DNA of 64,000 nucleotides from Acholoe squamosa (Eukaryota; Annelida; Polychaeta; Phyllodocida; Polynoidae), in the NCBI GenBank assembly GCA_949317995.1, contig OX439038.1, positions 60,594,813 to 60,658,812 of the forward strand. The letters are read 5' to 3'. The position numbers and the translations under genes were made by a program. Of this stretch, positions 11,842-23,700 are shown one piece after another. Under the pieces are notes generated by a model that was not told where the DNA came from, ran no database searches, and saw only the letters and a program-made list of their open reading frames with translations. Each line of letters begins with the position of its first letter. Positions within the stretch are counted from its first letter, which is position 1.

Positions 11842-14800
11842 ATGGCGAAGAGTCGGAGGGAATGGAAATCAGAATAATTATTGTAAACTACAAAGTTGCT
11901 TTGATAATGAATATTATGGAGATATCTATGTAGGGAGGGATCGAAAGTGTTCAGAGCGATGTGTGAATCATAATGCATGTATCAGTTGTTATGTAGATGG
12001 TACAAAGACTCCAGAACCCAAATAAGCTGAAGATAGAAATGATATCATGACAAGCTCAGATGGAGTGACAGAGGAGCGGGAGTGGCGGAACATGGCAAGT
12101 AAAATACAAGTGGTATAAAACCACCTGATAAAACAGCTGGTGTGAGCCAGGAGGGCCAGAGTGCGGGGTCGACAGGATGAGGAGTGGATGCTAGGATACC
12201 CCTAGCTTCCAGTGAAGGAAAAAAACTGCAGGAGTAAATGGGAAATTTATAGTGGTAAAAAGATAGAGCTGTCTGGAGGGCCACTGGGTCTAACCTGTGC
12301 CTCAGCACCTCAGGTCTGCATGATCATACCACTGGCAGACTGCACACATCTGTTGCACATGGCATATCACTAATTCCTGGCACGAGTAAAGGGCGGTAAT
12401 ATTTATTAATGTGACATCTGAGTGGTCAATCAGTGGACTGGCCACTTATTATTAGCTGATTAGGTGAGCCACTTGAGGACCCTTCCAACATTGAGTAAGT
12501 AGACATTACAAAGGAGGCAACAGAGAACAATACAAACTTATTAATTACACCATGTTTTAATACCACATCACATATTATATTCAGCCCGAACACATAATAA
12601 GATGCGCCTAACCTGATACAAACCAGTAATTTGGGACTGCACTATTCATTGGAAGAAGAACACGAACTAATAAGGCCTATGATTATCAGCTTGTGCTTCT
12701 TGAAAATTAAAAAAATGGGATTTTGTTGGACCGGATTGTGATGGCCATGTTTAGATAGCACTGGATTTTGTTAAGGTTGGTATAAAAGCTGGTATAGCTT
12801 GTACTGTTATTGTATTTCAGGGAGCTTTATTATACCCCCCATACGATACTGTATAGCAAATGTACAGGATCGCCGTACGCCTACCATGGGGGCATACGGG
12901 CGAAATATGCAGAGCAGGGGGCATACGGATAGAGGAGGGGGCATACGGAAAAGACCATGGGGCATACGGAAAAGTAGTGCCAAAACACAACCCTACTCCT
13001 GATATAAGCTAGCACTACAAAATATAGTTCCCCTCATTATTTAGGTCTCACATAGGGAAATCCCGGGTTCACTCAGTGCATCCTTACTGCAGAAGATCTC
13101 CGCACTGAATACTACATGAGTTCTGGGTGGATAAATTAGTTAGCTGTGCCCCAGAGGTATTGAGCAAAAAATCCCACGTATATCTTTAGGGGCAACCTCG
13201 ATTTAAGACATATAAAAAAAAACCTGCGCATCGATCACGAAAATCTGGAATGCTGGCCATAAATGTACAGACACCTGCATAAAACCTGCGCATCGATCAC
13301 GAAAATCTGGAATGCTGGCCATAAAGAATACTACATGAGTTCTAGGTGGATAAAATAGTTAGCAGTAAAAATTCATAACTGGTCCTGAGTAGATCTAGGT
13401 ATTATAAATTCATATGATATAAAATAAAACATGATTATTGCAGTGATGTCCATTCATTTTTGGGCTTGTTTGGATTGGGTCTGAACTGAATTTATTCACT
13501 GCAAAAAATGCCAATTATGCAGGTGTCTGTACATTTATGGCCAGCATTCCAGATTTTCGTGATCGATGCGCAGGTTTTTTTTTATATGTCTTAAATCGAG
13601 GTTGCCCCTAAAGATATACGTGGGATTTTTTGCTCAATACCTCTGGGGCACAGCTAACTAATTTAACCACCCAGAACTCATGTATTGTAGTATTCAGTGC
13701 GGAGATCTTCTGCAGTAAGGATACACTGAGTGACCCCGGGATTTCCCTATGTGACACCTAAATAATGAGGGGAACTATATTTTCTACCATCCATGAATCC
13801 ATGAGATAAGGCCCAAGATTTGCAACCGGAGAACAGTCTATGCAGACAAATTGCAGCTAGAAAATCGTCATTTTTATTTTTTTGTGGGGGGGGGTATAAT
13901 AAAGCACAAACATAACTTTTGATTTGTCTGGTTCCGTTGTATGCTTCACTCGCGTATGAATATTGGGCAGCGTAGGCACGCGTGCTACGCACTTGTGCCT
14001 ACGCTGCCCAATATTCATACGCTCGTGAAGCATACGGCGGCCCAGACGCATCAAACGTTATGTTTGTGTTTAGTATACCCTTCCTATGCAATAGAGTGCC
14101 ATTTATTCTGGTGAAAGATGGCTGATTACAAGCATAACACAGGACCTCAATTTCAGCTGGCCTCTGCTGTTTTGTGGTGAGGGAAAGCACTTGGTTTAAT
14201 AGTTAGTATTGGTCTCCTGCCAGCATCCACATTAAATTCTACATCACTATAGAATGAGAATACCACTCTGCTTTATGACTTCATATGGATCCACTGTGCA
14301 ATTAAGACAGCATAAAATGCGGGTCACATTTTATTTCTACACAGTTATGTGCTTTAAATATGTTGAGGTTTTACCCAGGTCATTTTTACAAGTACTGTAA
14401 TGACAGATATGTATAAGGTGGAAGATCTACATATCTGAATTCTTACAGCACCTTAAAAGTCTGCACCATGCATATCAGTCTTAAATATATGTGAATGATA
14501 GAGAAGTAGAGGTGAGCGCCAGATGGTGCTGCTATCCAGGGGAGAGAGCCAGAAGCTCCAGTCAGAGGTAGTTCTGGTTTCTGCCACTTAGGTTCTGCCT
14601 GACCTAATAGCTCATGAGTTGCTCCACAACATAGTCCCTGTCCAAATGCACCCTATTTCTTGTATGTTAATGTAAGCAAATGAAACTTGTTGACTATTGT
14701 ACATCCATGTATAATGACTTGATTAATAGTTAAAACATGATATATAGTTCCTGAAGTTAATGGTTCATTGAGTAAGGGGAACTACTTGCATGGTATCATT

Positions 14801-17594
14801 ACGCCTAGCAGCCATGATTGAGCAAGCCACAACAACAACCAAACGATGTGAATTATCTGAAAGAATCCCACTGCCAAGACCTGTATAAAGGTGCAGCAAG
14901 GTAAGAATCTAAGAGATGAAATATTTAAGATTTATTTGACTGTGTTTTTGATCTCCATCTATGATGGTTAATGTATCAGTGTAAATTTGAGCATATGAAA
15001 ACATGCCAAGCCAAGCATCATGTATGCCAGTACTAAACAAAGGGTTTGGCCATTCAGACTATGTAAAGAGATCTTCACTGTTGTTTGGTGTACTACAAGT
15101 TATTATATATGTAAAATGAAAAAACTCAGAGTGTGTAGTTCAAGAGTTTGCCACCAGGTGATTATGTTGATTCATATAGTGAGTTCAGAGATATATGTAT
15201 GCCATCTCTGCTATGGTAAATAAGTCTAAGCATGTCATTATTTACAGGTATTATCACTCAAGTAACTCTGGTATGATTTTGTGTCTGACCACAATTTATT
15301 GGTAATTTTGCTATTGTTATTTAGCAATATTTTGCCTATTTTGGTGTCTCAAAAATGAGTATTTTTTGAGTATTTACATGGATATTTATATAATTTTAAG
15401 AGAAGAATTTGTGACATTTAAGGTACAAATTTATGATAAATGTAGCCTTAAGGCTGTATTTTATTGGACATGATAAGCCTAAATTTGGGAAATATTTCTA
15501 TATTTCTATGACAAAAAATTGGTATTTTTTAGGCTGAATATTTGAGAGAATATTTGCTATTTTCTATGAATATTTCTGAGCAAGTCTGTTATCCAGTTAT
15601 TGGACTAAGAGAGGTTTGTGTAAGCATAAAGATGATTATTTGTGTATTTTCTATATATTCTATGGAAAATTGTGACTGCTGTGTATTTTAGAGATTCATC
15701 ATTTCTCTTTACAGTTTTTCACGGTGTTTACGTAACAATAAACATCAGTTATCAACCAAAGACTATGTTTGCCCTTCCTTATATACCGGTCAAGGCCTAC
15801 AATATAATATGACCTATTTCTGACTTACCACATAGGAACTTTGTGGCAGGCATGCAGTTTTGAAACTTCTCCATCTGGGTATAGTATGCCTTTGCAGCAG
15901 TTGCCCGGTCTTCTACTGATGACAGCATCAGTTGTCCTATGCGGGATCTAACCTGTATTATAAAGGCAAATAATTATGAGAATTTAAGTGAAAGATTGAA
16001 ATTTTATGACGTGATTAGGTTTCATGTCACACAGGTACACATCAGTAACTCACAAATCTGTTTGGTGCATTTTAAATATATCAAAGAACAAGATGCTCTA
16101 CATGTTATGATATATGTTATTTAGTGAGAGGCACCAACCTTGATAAACTCTTCAAACACAATCTTGCTCTTGGCTTTGATGTAGGGATCAGTCGGGATTA
16201 GTTTAGGCCCAGGATAGTCGTCGTCTAGGAAGTCCATTATTGGAATTGATTCATACAGGTGCTGGTTTAAAGAAAAACATACACAACTTAATGATATGAT
16301 TTTAGTAATCCAGGAAAGACAAGTTTTGTTTAAGCAGTTGTTAATAAATGTAACAGGATCTGCGAAAAGGGCCCTTAGTGCAGGATGCATTAAGGTCCCT
16401 GTTCCCAGTATGTGTCACAAATTTTAAATTTATTGTACTATGTGTGGTAGGTAAATTCATTTCTTATCCCATGCATTTGTCAGTAAATTGAGCAGAGGAA
16501 GAAAATGCCTATATAAGGAGTAAAATTTTCATTTTCATACGAGATGCCCAACATGACAGAAGTTGAATGAATTCATCAGCTTCGTTGATCTTATCTCTGA
16601 ACGAACTTAATTATCACTATAGTGGCCTCGACATTCAGTTTTGTTGGTTATAAGTTGACGGGTTGAGAAATCTAATGTGCCGTGGTCTGTAAATATTTCT
16701 AATAATGAATCATGATAATGATCTATACATTTACCTTATCACCAATCTCCAAAGCAGGTACCGTTTTGTTAGGGCTTTTTTGACCATACCAGGTCGGCTT
16801 ATCCTTGAGGTTGATGTTTATTATCTCATGCCTAAAATATGCAAGCATTTCCTTTAAGTTACTTTGGCAGGACATTGAAAAGGGTGAAAAAACAACATTC
16901 TGGTATTAGCTGGAAAATGACTTTGAATTCAAAAAGTTTCAGTTGATAGGAACAAATAAAACTTTTCGACTGATAATCTTTGGTAATTCAAAACTGGAAA
17001 ATCATAAAATTGATGAATGTTCCATTTGTTATGCTAGGTTAATGACATGCCAAGCCCAATCCTCGCTGAAAATAGCGAAGTGTGAGGTCTGTGCATAGAT
17101 AAGTGAGGCAACTTGCATATTTTTGAATATGCAAGTTGATCTGGACCTTATTTCAATAGATTCTACGACAGGTTCAGCCGGCTATGACTGGAGATGGGCC
17201 AAATCTTACCAGCTGATCTAGGATTTTGGCCATAGTGACTAAATAGCTGGCTACATTACTAAGTGATCATACTGCCTACTGGCTAAATAGCCACCAGAGC
17301 AGTGACTCAATAAGCAGTGCTTGTATGATAGCCCTCTGTGTGAATAATTAGTGGGTAGCCTTAGCTGCTGCCCTCTGCACTCCTTTGCTAAAATGTAGCC
17401 AATCTGTGTTCTTTGCTTTGTAATCATATAAATATTCTCTCTATATAGACTAAAGATCCAAAAGGCCTTGACCACAGGCCACTCACAGAGGTCGAGGAGC
17501 CTTCCTATATATAGCATCCCTGACCTCAATCATCCTCTGAGAGATTGTGGGATGATAACATCTATGGATTTTTTATCTATTAATTGTGTTGTAC

Positions 17595-17663
<69 letters not shown>

Positions 17664-20182
17664 CAGTAAAGCAGTATGCAGAATCATGACCATTGACCTT
17701 AAATTTAAAACGATGATCCATTTTTATGAGAATTGACCATGTTTGTGACCATGTAACCAGGTGGTATCACCTTTTTAGTTAGGGACAACTATTGTCAGGT
17801 GTGGGGGGGGCTGATGGATTTTGGCAGATTTTTTTTGTGACAAAAATGCCCCCCCTAAGAACTGATTTTACAAAATGCCCCCGCCCCTAAAAAAAAAGAA
17901 AAATCAGATACACATGTGCAATGATGCATTGCAATAGGTATTTGAAATGCCCATATTTTAGTTTTGACCCCACCAATGTGAAGGTTTTAATGGGGTTTGC
18001 CCCCGCACCAAGGAAGTCTTTTTCAAAATAACCCCCTATAATAAACAAGCCCCCCCCACCTGGCAATAAATCAGTTGACCCTTACTGCAGCCCTACGCTC
18101 ATTTGAACACAGGAGTGAATACTAGACCATGAAGGAGGTATGACTGGTCACTATGTAGCAAATAGTGGCTCCTATGACTGGGTGCTATGACTTCATAGTG
18201 GTGGGTATTGAGTCAGTAGTTGAATAAATAGCAGCTTCTATTTCGAGGCCTGTACTGTAGCTCACTATGTAGTCACTGGTATGGAGTCATTTCTCATAAC
18301 TCCCACTACGATTTGAGGCCATCCTGTCGTGGAAACTATTGAAACACGATCCTGGTAGCATCCAGCCCATGTTGAAAAACAGGTAGACTAACTTGTTTGT
18401 ACTCACGGTATGTTTTTGTGGTTCAGGACTAGGCGTACTGCATGTGCATAAGGACAATATCGGTTACTGTAAAGATACAGTGTGCCCTTTACCAAAGAAG
18501 GTAATGCATCAGCTAAGGGGTAAGAGAATCTTTATTTCAAAAGGATAAGACGACACTTGAGGAGCAGATTATAGCAAGCCTAACTAGGGCAAACTCGGCT
18601 GTAGCTCACTGGTGCCATGTGATCATAAGTCAATTAAATATAAGTTTTAAGTCTAAAATGGGAAAAAATGGTATGATTACTATATGAAGATGCTATTTAA
18701 TGGACCTTAGAAAATGTAAAGTGCCTTAAAGATTTTCTTAAATTACAGTGATAATGATTATAAATGTATAAGACCCACCTGAGGATAGGTGAATTCGTGA
18801 CATGGTGTTCCTTAACCGACCAATATCATACATACAACTCTTGACTGGAAACTGTCATCCTTTTATATATACTCCTGTATTGATCAATAGAACTTCACAG
18901 AAACACGCACATAGATTATGTTTTACAACAAATAACCCATTAGTAACTCACAGGGCCTATAGATATACCAGTTGGACATAGTAACAAAGGGGGAGTTCAT
19001 GCAAGGCCATGTAATGCAGGCTAACATAGCACCACTATCACTGAATAGTTACCAAGCGTTAGGCTTTGTGTCCACAGAGTGGTAGAATTTGCAATGACAA
19101 AATCTGTCATTCGTTTTCGCCAATAAAACCACTCTTCTTGCCCATTTCCTACAATAATACCATGTTTGTCGGCAGACAATTTAAAAGTCGGCCCATAAAT
19201 ATCATTTTGACACCCTATTTTGATGATGATATCTAACCTGTTTGATTTTTATCATCAGACTTGTGACAAAACTTGAGAATTCATAACATTAGGGGAAAAT
19301 TCATTTTTTAAATTCATGTCTTCAGCTACATTTTGGTACTTTGCATCATAAAAATCTCCAAATAGATACAGAAATATATTGAAGATTTTAAACATGGCAT
19401 GTCAGGAACATGGAGAAATTCAGGATAGCCCATAACACAATTGCTTATTGAAATATTGTGACATAATGGATAACAAATGCCATTAATGTAAAAAATAACA
19501 ATTTAATCATCCATAATTTTGGATCTAGAAAGTATAATTCAATTCTGTCTTCAGTTATGAAAACCTTATGGACAGGTTGGTAAGATAGAGTAACATTTTA
19601 TCTAAAAAGAATAAAATTATGGTTTCCATGGCAACCAAATGTCAACAATTGTGCTAAAATTAGGGGAAACATTCTTTTTGGGTTCCAAATAAGGTCATTT
19701 TAGAAAGAAAATAGAACCTTGACTATAGCATAATCAGATTCTTCAGAACAAGTTACCCTAGACTTGTTTTCACTTAATATTTTACTCTTTTGGTAATATC
19801 TCCTTAAATATAGTATTTAGAGCATTTGTGGGTATTTCCCTTAATGTTATGATTTTCCCTGCTTTGTCACTGTTACTGTCATTTCTGATATGGATGATAG
19901 GAGTGATTCTATCGTTAGAAATGAACAACAGATTTTGTCAGCACAGATTCAGTCACCCTGTGGACAAAAGGCTTTAGTTTGCTTATATGCAACAGTGCCT
20001 TTAATTTTCTTTACGATGAAGTGTTTTAGTACATCGAGTACATAATAAAATATAGATCTTTAAGGACCAACAATAATTGATCAATTTATCCTTTGTTCAT
20101 TATTTCACAGGAATAATGACACTCCATATATAGCATAATGTTGCCATCCTGCAGTACTTAACTTGTCTCGATCCGCACCCAT
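9582..20182 (-). CDS. GSTO: Glutathione S-transferase omega (6 exons, 241 aa)
   Basis: Omega-class GSTs are cytosolic thiol transferases and dehydroascorbate reductases that use a catalytic cysteine. Coding exons in transcript order: 20182-20158, 18512-18407, 16831-16735, 16261-16139, 15952-15829, 9832-9582. All have AG acceptors and GT donors and the phases agree throughout. The total of 241 aa equals the length of human GSTO1. The thioredoxin-like N-domain has the active-site CPYA with Cys28 (omega Cys, not Tyr or Ser), followed by HEIININL and the TVPALE cis-Pro loop (about residues 67-72). LYESIPIMDFLDDDYPG (78-94) is the family E-S glutathione-binding turn. The C-terminal helical domain holds ADYACWP and the W-x-AAM-x(3)-P motif. 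Exon 1 (8.3 codons, MGADRDKL) is the weakest call. It uses a poor donor (gtactg), but it supplies the right phase and length. An in-frame ATG lies 6 bp further upstream. The gene is divergent from the SLC7 gene. Its introns, especially the 6-kb intron 5, are full of MITEs. Confidence 0.93.
10791..11200. mobile_element. hAT-type MITE with 8-bp target duplication
   Basis: The ends CCCGGGGGGGCACTT and AGTGCCCCCCCCGGG extend to imperfect TIRs of about 45 bp that finish in GCGGCTGG / CCAGCCGC. The flanks CCTCATTC at 10783-10790 and 11201-11208 are identical 8-mers, as expected for hAT insertions. Inside are five to six copies of a motif around CCCTTGTTAGGGAGATTTT. Located in GSTO intron 5. Confidence 0.88.
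11779..11836. repeat. (AT)n microsatellite
   Basis: About 29 uninterrupted AT dinucleotides in GSTO intron 5. It produces spurious YIYIYI reading frames on the minus strand. Confidence 0.97.
12888..12972 (+). repeat. Short tandem array of GGGGCATACGG units
   Basis: Four copies begin at 12888, 12917, 12937 and 12958 with a spacing of 20-29 bp, in GSTO intron 5. Confidence 0.75.
13019..13783. mobile_element. Foldback element with TIRs of about 260 bp
   Basis: The segment from 13019 to about 13280 recurs as a near-identical reverse complement from about 13518 to 13783. Identical CTAC tetramers flank both ends (13015-13018 and 13784-13787). Part of the left arm (AACCTGCGCATCGATCACG ... GAATACTACATGAG) is repeated again at 13283-13370. 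No coding capacity seen. Lies in GSTO intron 5. Confidence 0.85.
13892..14080. mobile_element. Hairpin MITE
   Basis: Outer ends GGGTATAATAAAGCACAAAC and GTTTGTGTTTAGTATACCC, and an inner stem (GTATGCTTCACT ... CAGCGTAGGCAC against GTGCCTACGCTG ... GTGAAGCATAC), make the whole 190 bp a folded-back unit with a short CACGCGTGCTACGCACTT-like loop. It is in GSTO intron 5, 100 bp from the foldback element. Confidence 0.75.
17140..17455 (-). repeat. Dispersed repeat, copy 1
   Basis: Matches 50830-51150 in reverse orientation (TGGCTATTTAGCCAGTAGGC and TTAGTCACCATGACCAAAAT-type words). In GSTO intron 2. Confidence 0.75.
17597..17662. repeat. (TA)n microsatellite
   Basis: About 33 uninterrupted TA dinucleotides in GSTO intron 2. 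Confidence 0.97.
17782..18081. mobile_element. Poly-G/C MITE with TTA target duplication
   Basis: TTA at 17779-17781 and 18082-18084 flank imperfect TIRs GGGACAACTATTGTCAGG and CCTGGCAATAAATCAGTTGACCC. The inside carries GGGGGGGG and CCCCCCCC blocks. A three-base TWA duplication is the PIF/Harbinger signature. Lies in GSTO intron 2. Confidence 0.7.
19060..19975. mobile_element. CTGTGGACAAAAGGCTTTA-type MITE, split by a nested element
   Basis: Left end TAGGCTTTGTGTCCACAGAG; right end CCCTGTGGACAAAAGGCTTTA. Without the 609-bp insert the unit is about 300 bp, comparable with the uninterrupted relatives at 36459-36688 and 37174-37405. Lies in GSTO intron 1. Confidence 0.75.
19262..19870. mobile_element. 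609-bp inverted-repeat MITE, copy 2 (nested)
   Basis: Reverse-orientation copy of the 5357-5970 element, starting TGTGACAAAACTTGAG and ending GCTTTGTCAC. It lies inside another MITE (19060-19975), which it splits. Confidence 0.85.
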
Positions 20183-20188
20183 GGTCAT

Positions 20189-20720
20189 GTGACTTATCTA
20201 CATGTTAAATTCATCGAATCCAAGCATTTCCATATTAATCTAACATGAGAGAAAAACATAGACGAGCTCCCTAGAAGACATTATCACGGATCCATCCCTC
20301 GGCAGCCTGTCATATTGTCATATCATACGTATCATTCGTGTAAAATGTGCCTCTTGAATTGATTCGGAAAATGTCAGTGTTATTAATTCTTCAATATCAT
20401 GGAATCAATTACAATGGCAATCAACAGGGCTTGTTCATATATCTAACCTAGGTTAAGCACAAGGACCAAAGTTCCAAATAAGGTCGGTTCCATACATATG
20501 TATAGATAGTGTATCCAGATAAGGATTAGCTCTAGCCAGTCCTCTCCCTCTCCATCCCGAGCTGGTCATTACAAACACAGAGGTTGGTTCTTAGCCAAAG
20601 CATGTGTATTTTTGGACACTGATTAAAAACTCTATTCTCAATTTATCTGTAGGTCAGGGTAAGCATACCTACGGGACGTTCCCTGAGGACAACACCCCTG
20701 ACAACCAAAGGAGCTCCACC
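20189..20720. promoter_or_regulatory. Short divergent intergenic region between GSTO and SLC7
   Basis: About 530 bp separate the inferred GSTO start (minus) from the SLC7 start codon (plus). Both 5' UTRs and any core promoters must lie here, unless there are further upstream non-coding exons. No TATA box or CpG-rich block is evident by eye. A shared bidirectional promoter is inference. Confidence 0.4.
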
Positions 20721-23700
20721 ATGGAGGTAAGAATGCATCTACCTCTGGCAGATACAAACATAGTATACAATACCCCCACCCCATACAGAAAAAAAACAAC
20801 ATTTACCCATTCAAACACTTATTTGAAATAACCAGAAAGTATAGTCGAAGGATGTGATGCAGCCAATACAATCTATTGAGGAACTGTGCACAGTCAACAT
20901 GTAATCCCCTTCCTCCACTTAGCTTGATAAAACAAGACCGACCCAAGAATAACAACCTTTCACAGAAGGGCCAATTTAGAGACATCCTTAAGCATAGAAA
21001 GAAGGGGTAAGGATAAGATGCATCTATTTATTCATCTGTTTAAATGCAGAGGTGCAGTATGTAAATCATCCATTCAGATGATTTTATTGATTGTTAATTT
21101 TCAATTAGCCACCTACAACTAGTACTAGATATGCCCCCATTCCTAAACACAAATGGCACGAGTACATGTATTCATAAGCTAGTATTACATGCTGGTCTAT
21201 TTTACCGTTATCACTGGTATCATATCAGTCAGATGTGCATGTTTTATTGCTTTCATTATCTAGCTTGTTGTTTCATTGCCCACTGACATGACACATCACG
21301 CAAACTACTTTATACCTTTGAATCTAAATGTACATGTGATATACATAATGTTCTATCGAGTTTCACTACGTACTGAAAATATGCAACATTTATGATATGT
21401 ATGATAATTAAGTGCAGTTAAATGTGTGAAAATAAACAATCGTTACACAATAGGTATTGTTAGATGATAGTGATTCAAAATATCTAGTTGAATATAGCCT
21501 AGTGTCAACAAAAATGTTTCTCCATCTGCACTCTAGCAATTCAGTACTGTACACACCCAGCTTTTCTCCATACAGAATGGAAATAATCCACCCCAAACAT
21601 CAGACCCGCATATACGCCATAGGAAAAACGATGTTTCTCAAACAGGCAGTGGAAATGATGTTATACAAGACAGAAATGACGTCACAGAATCAAGCCAGAG
21701 TGAATTTAAGTTACGTCGTGAGGTGGGATTACTTGGTGCTATGTCACTAATCGTGGGGAGCATCATAGGTGAGATGACATTTATGGTTTCTTTAACCATT
21801 ATGGTTTCTTTAACCATAATCATATTGTCAGATCTGTCAAATTCTTAATTCATGGAACTAGTAAAATAGGTAATGGATCTATTTTAGATTTAGTTGTGTC
21901 ATATAGGGAGCATCATAATTGAGAAAAATGGATATTTAATCATCATCATGTTGTCATTGATATCATAATATTGATTCATGGGGCTAGTAAAAGAGGCTGC
22001 GCGACCACTTCAGATATATACCGGTAGTTGTGAAAGACCTTTCAGACACAGTCTATTTCTGTCGTATACTTTAGGTTTCAGTTACAGACTGCAGTTACGC
22101 TATATAATAATTCCTATTGCAAACATCCTAACACGCTGTCTACATTACTCTTTCAGGTTCCGGTATCTTTATCTCACCAAAGGGAGTCCAAGAGGGTGTA
22201 GGATCAGTGGGGCTCAGTCTGGTAGTGTGGGCATTGTGTGGTGTCATCTCCATGGTCGGTATGTTTAAATTTTCTGAAGAATATAATGTTCTAATTATGT
22301 GCACACAGAAAAAAATAATTCCCAAATGTTAGTCATATACGAGTCGAATCGTCTAACTTTCTAGCAATAGTTAGTCAAAACGCCGTCTTTAAACGTCCCT
22401 TTTTTTCTTGGTCGAATATGACTAACCATTAGACAAAGTGGCCAAATTGCCTTGGCTTGCCTGATTTTGACTAGGATTCCTTGGTTGTTTTGACTAAGTA
22501 CACTACTTGATATTTTTACTTCAATTCAACTGGTGATTGTGTTAAGCTCTATGTAGGATTCATGCCTCACAGATCAGAGTCTCTTTATTGAGGAAGCATT
22601 TGAAATGCCTCACATCATATTCATTTAGAACCCCTGAGCCAAAGTACTCTGGGTTTCCAACAAAGAAGCAGTAAGTATGCTTTAAAAACCCGACACCCCT
22701 CGGAGGGTGTACGGGCAGGACCCATAGTCCGAATAGGCGGGTCCGCAAAGAAGCAAATTCAAATGTGGATATTGCATTAATCTAGATGACCACAGAACAG
22801 GTGTTCCTCTCTGACTACTTATTTCATTTGACGAGGCATCAACCTATTTGGTACATTTGGCCAAGTGTAATGTTAGATTGCATTTTGAAAGTCTCAAATA
22901 CATGTCGTTTCTGAAAAATTATCATAATGTTGACATCCATGGAACTATTTATTGTACCCACCCACCAGAAAAATCCTGTTTAAAACCACACTGCCATCTG
23001 GTGTGTAAAGGTAACACTATGTGTCTATCCCTTAGTCAAATTTACTAACGGTCCTTGGTCAAAATTACTAAGATCTCTCAGTGAAAGTGACTAAGGTACA
23101 TGTTAGCTTGCCTGAAACTCCCAGCAGAAACCCTGTTCAAGATAGTGCTCGGAGAGTGAATCTGATTTGGGTAGTCAATATGACTAAGAAAATTTAGACC
23201 TCCATGGTCATTTGTTAGTCATAAGAACTAAGTAAGAATAATAAGTCACTTTGACTAAGTTTTCTTAGGTACATTTTTTTGTGTGCATATTCATTATGTA
23301 TGTATAGCTCATTTACAATTCAGTTCAATAGAAATTACAATATCCGTCCAAGCCCACAAAAGTACCTTCCCAGATCAAAGCATTAATTGCTACTACTATT
23401 TTTACAGTTGTATTATGACTTTAAACCGATAACATGGGCTAATGCAAGTACAACGAGAGAAAGGCATTTCCAAGTGCTACAGATGCACAAGATATTTAGT
23501 TTTTATTCTGTTCCAATTTTTGTTAATGTTTCCTCCATCCATTAGGTGTCTATATTTTTGCAGGCGATATTTCTGTCAAAGTAAGGCTTCATTCCATACA
23601 CAATTGATATTACAGGGTCCTTTGGTTTAGTTGAACTTGGAACATGTATTCGCAAGTCAGGTGGGGACTATGCCTATGTACTGGAGGCCTATGGAGGGGT

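Larger units (their letters stand above)
9833..15828 (-). other. GSTO intron 5, 6 kb, transposon-rich
   Basis: Between GSTO exons 5 and 6. Holds the hAT-type MITE, the foldback element, the hairpin MITE, the AT tract and the GGGGCATACGG array. No nested gene seen in 14100-15828. Confidence 0.85.

Noticed and set aside
11591..11978. Minus-strand ORFs with long YIYIYI runs
   Set aside because: Translation of the AT microsatellite.
21457..21750. 97-codon plus-strand ORF over SLC7 exon 2
   Set aside because: Different frame from the exon that encodes the LRREVGLLG segment; shadow.
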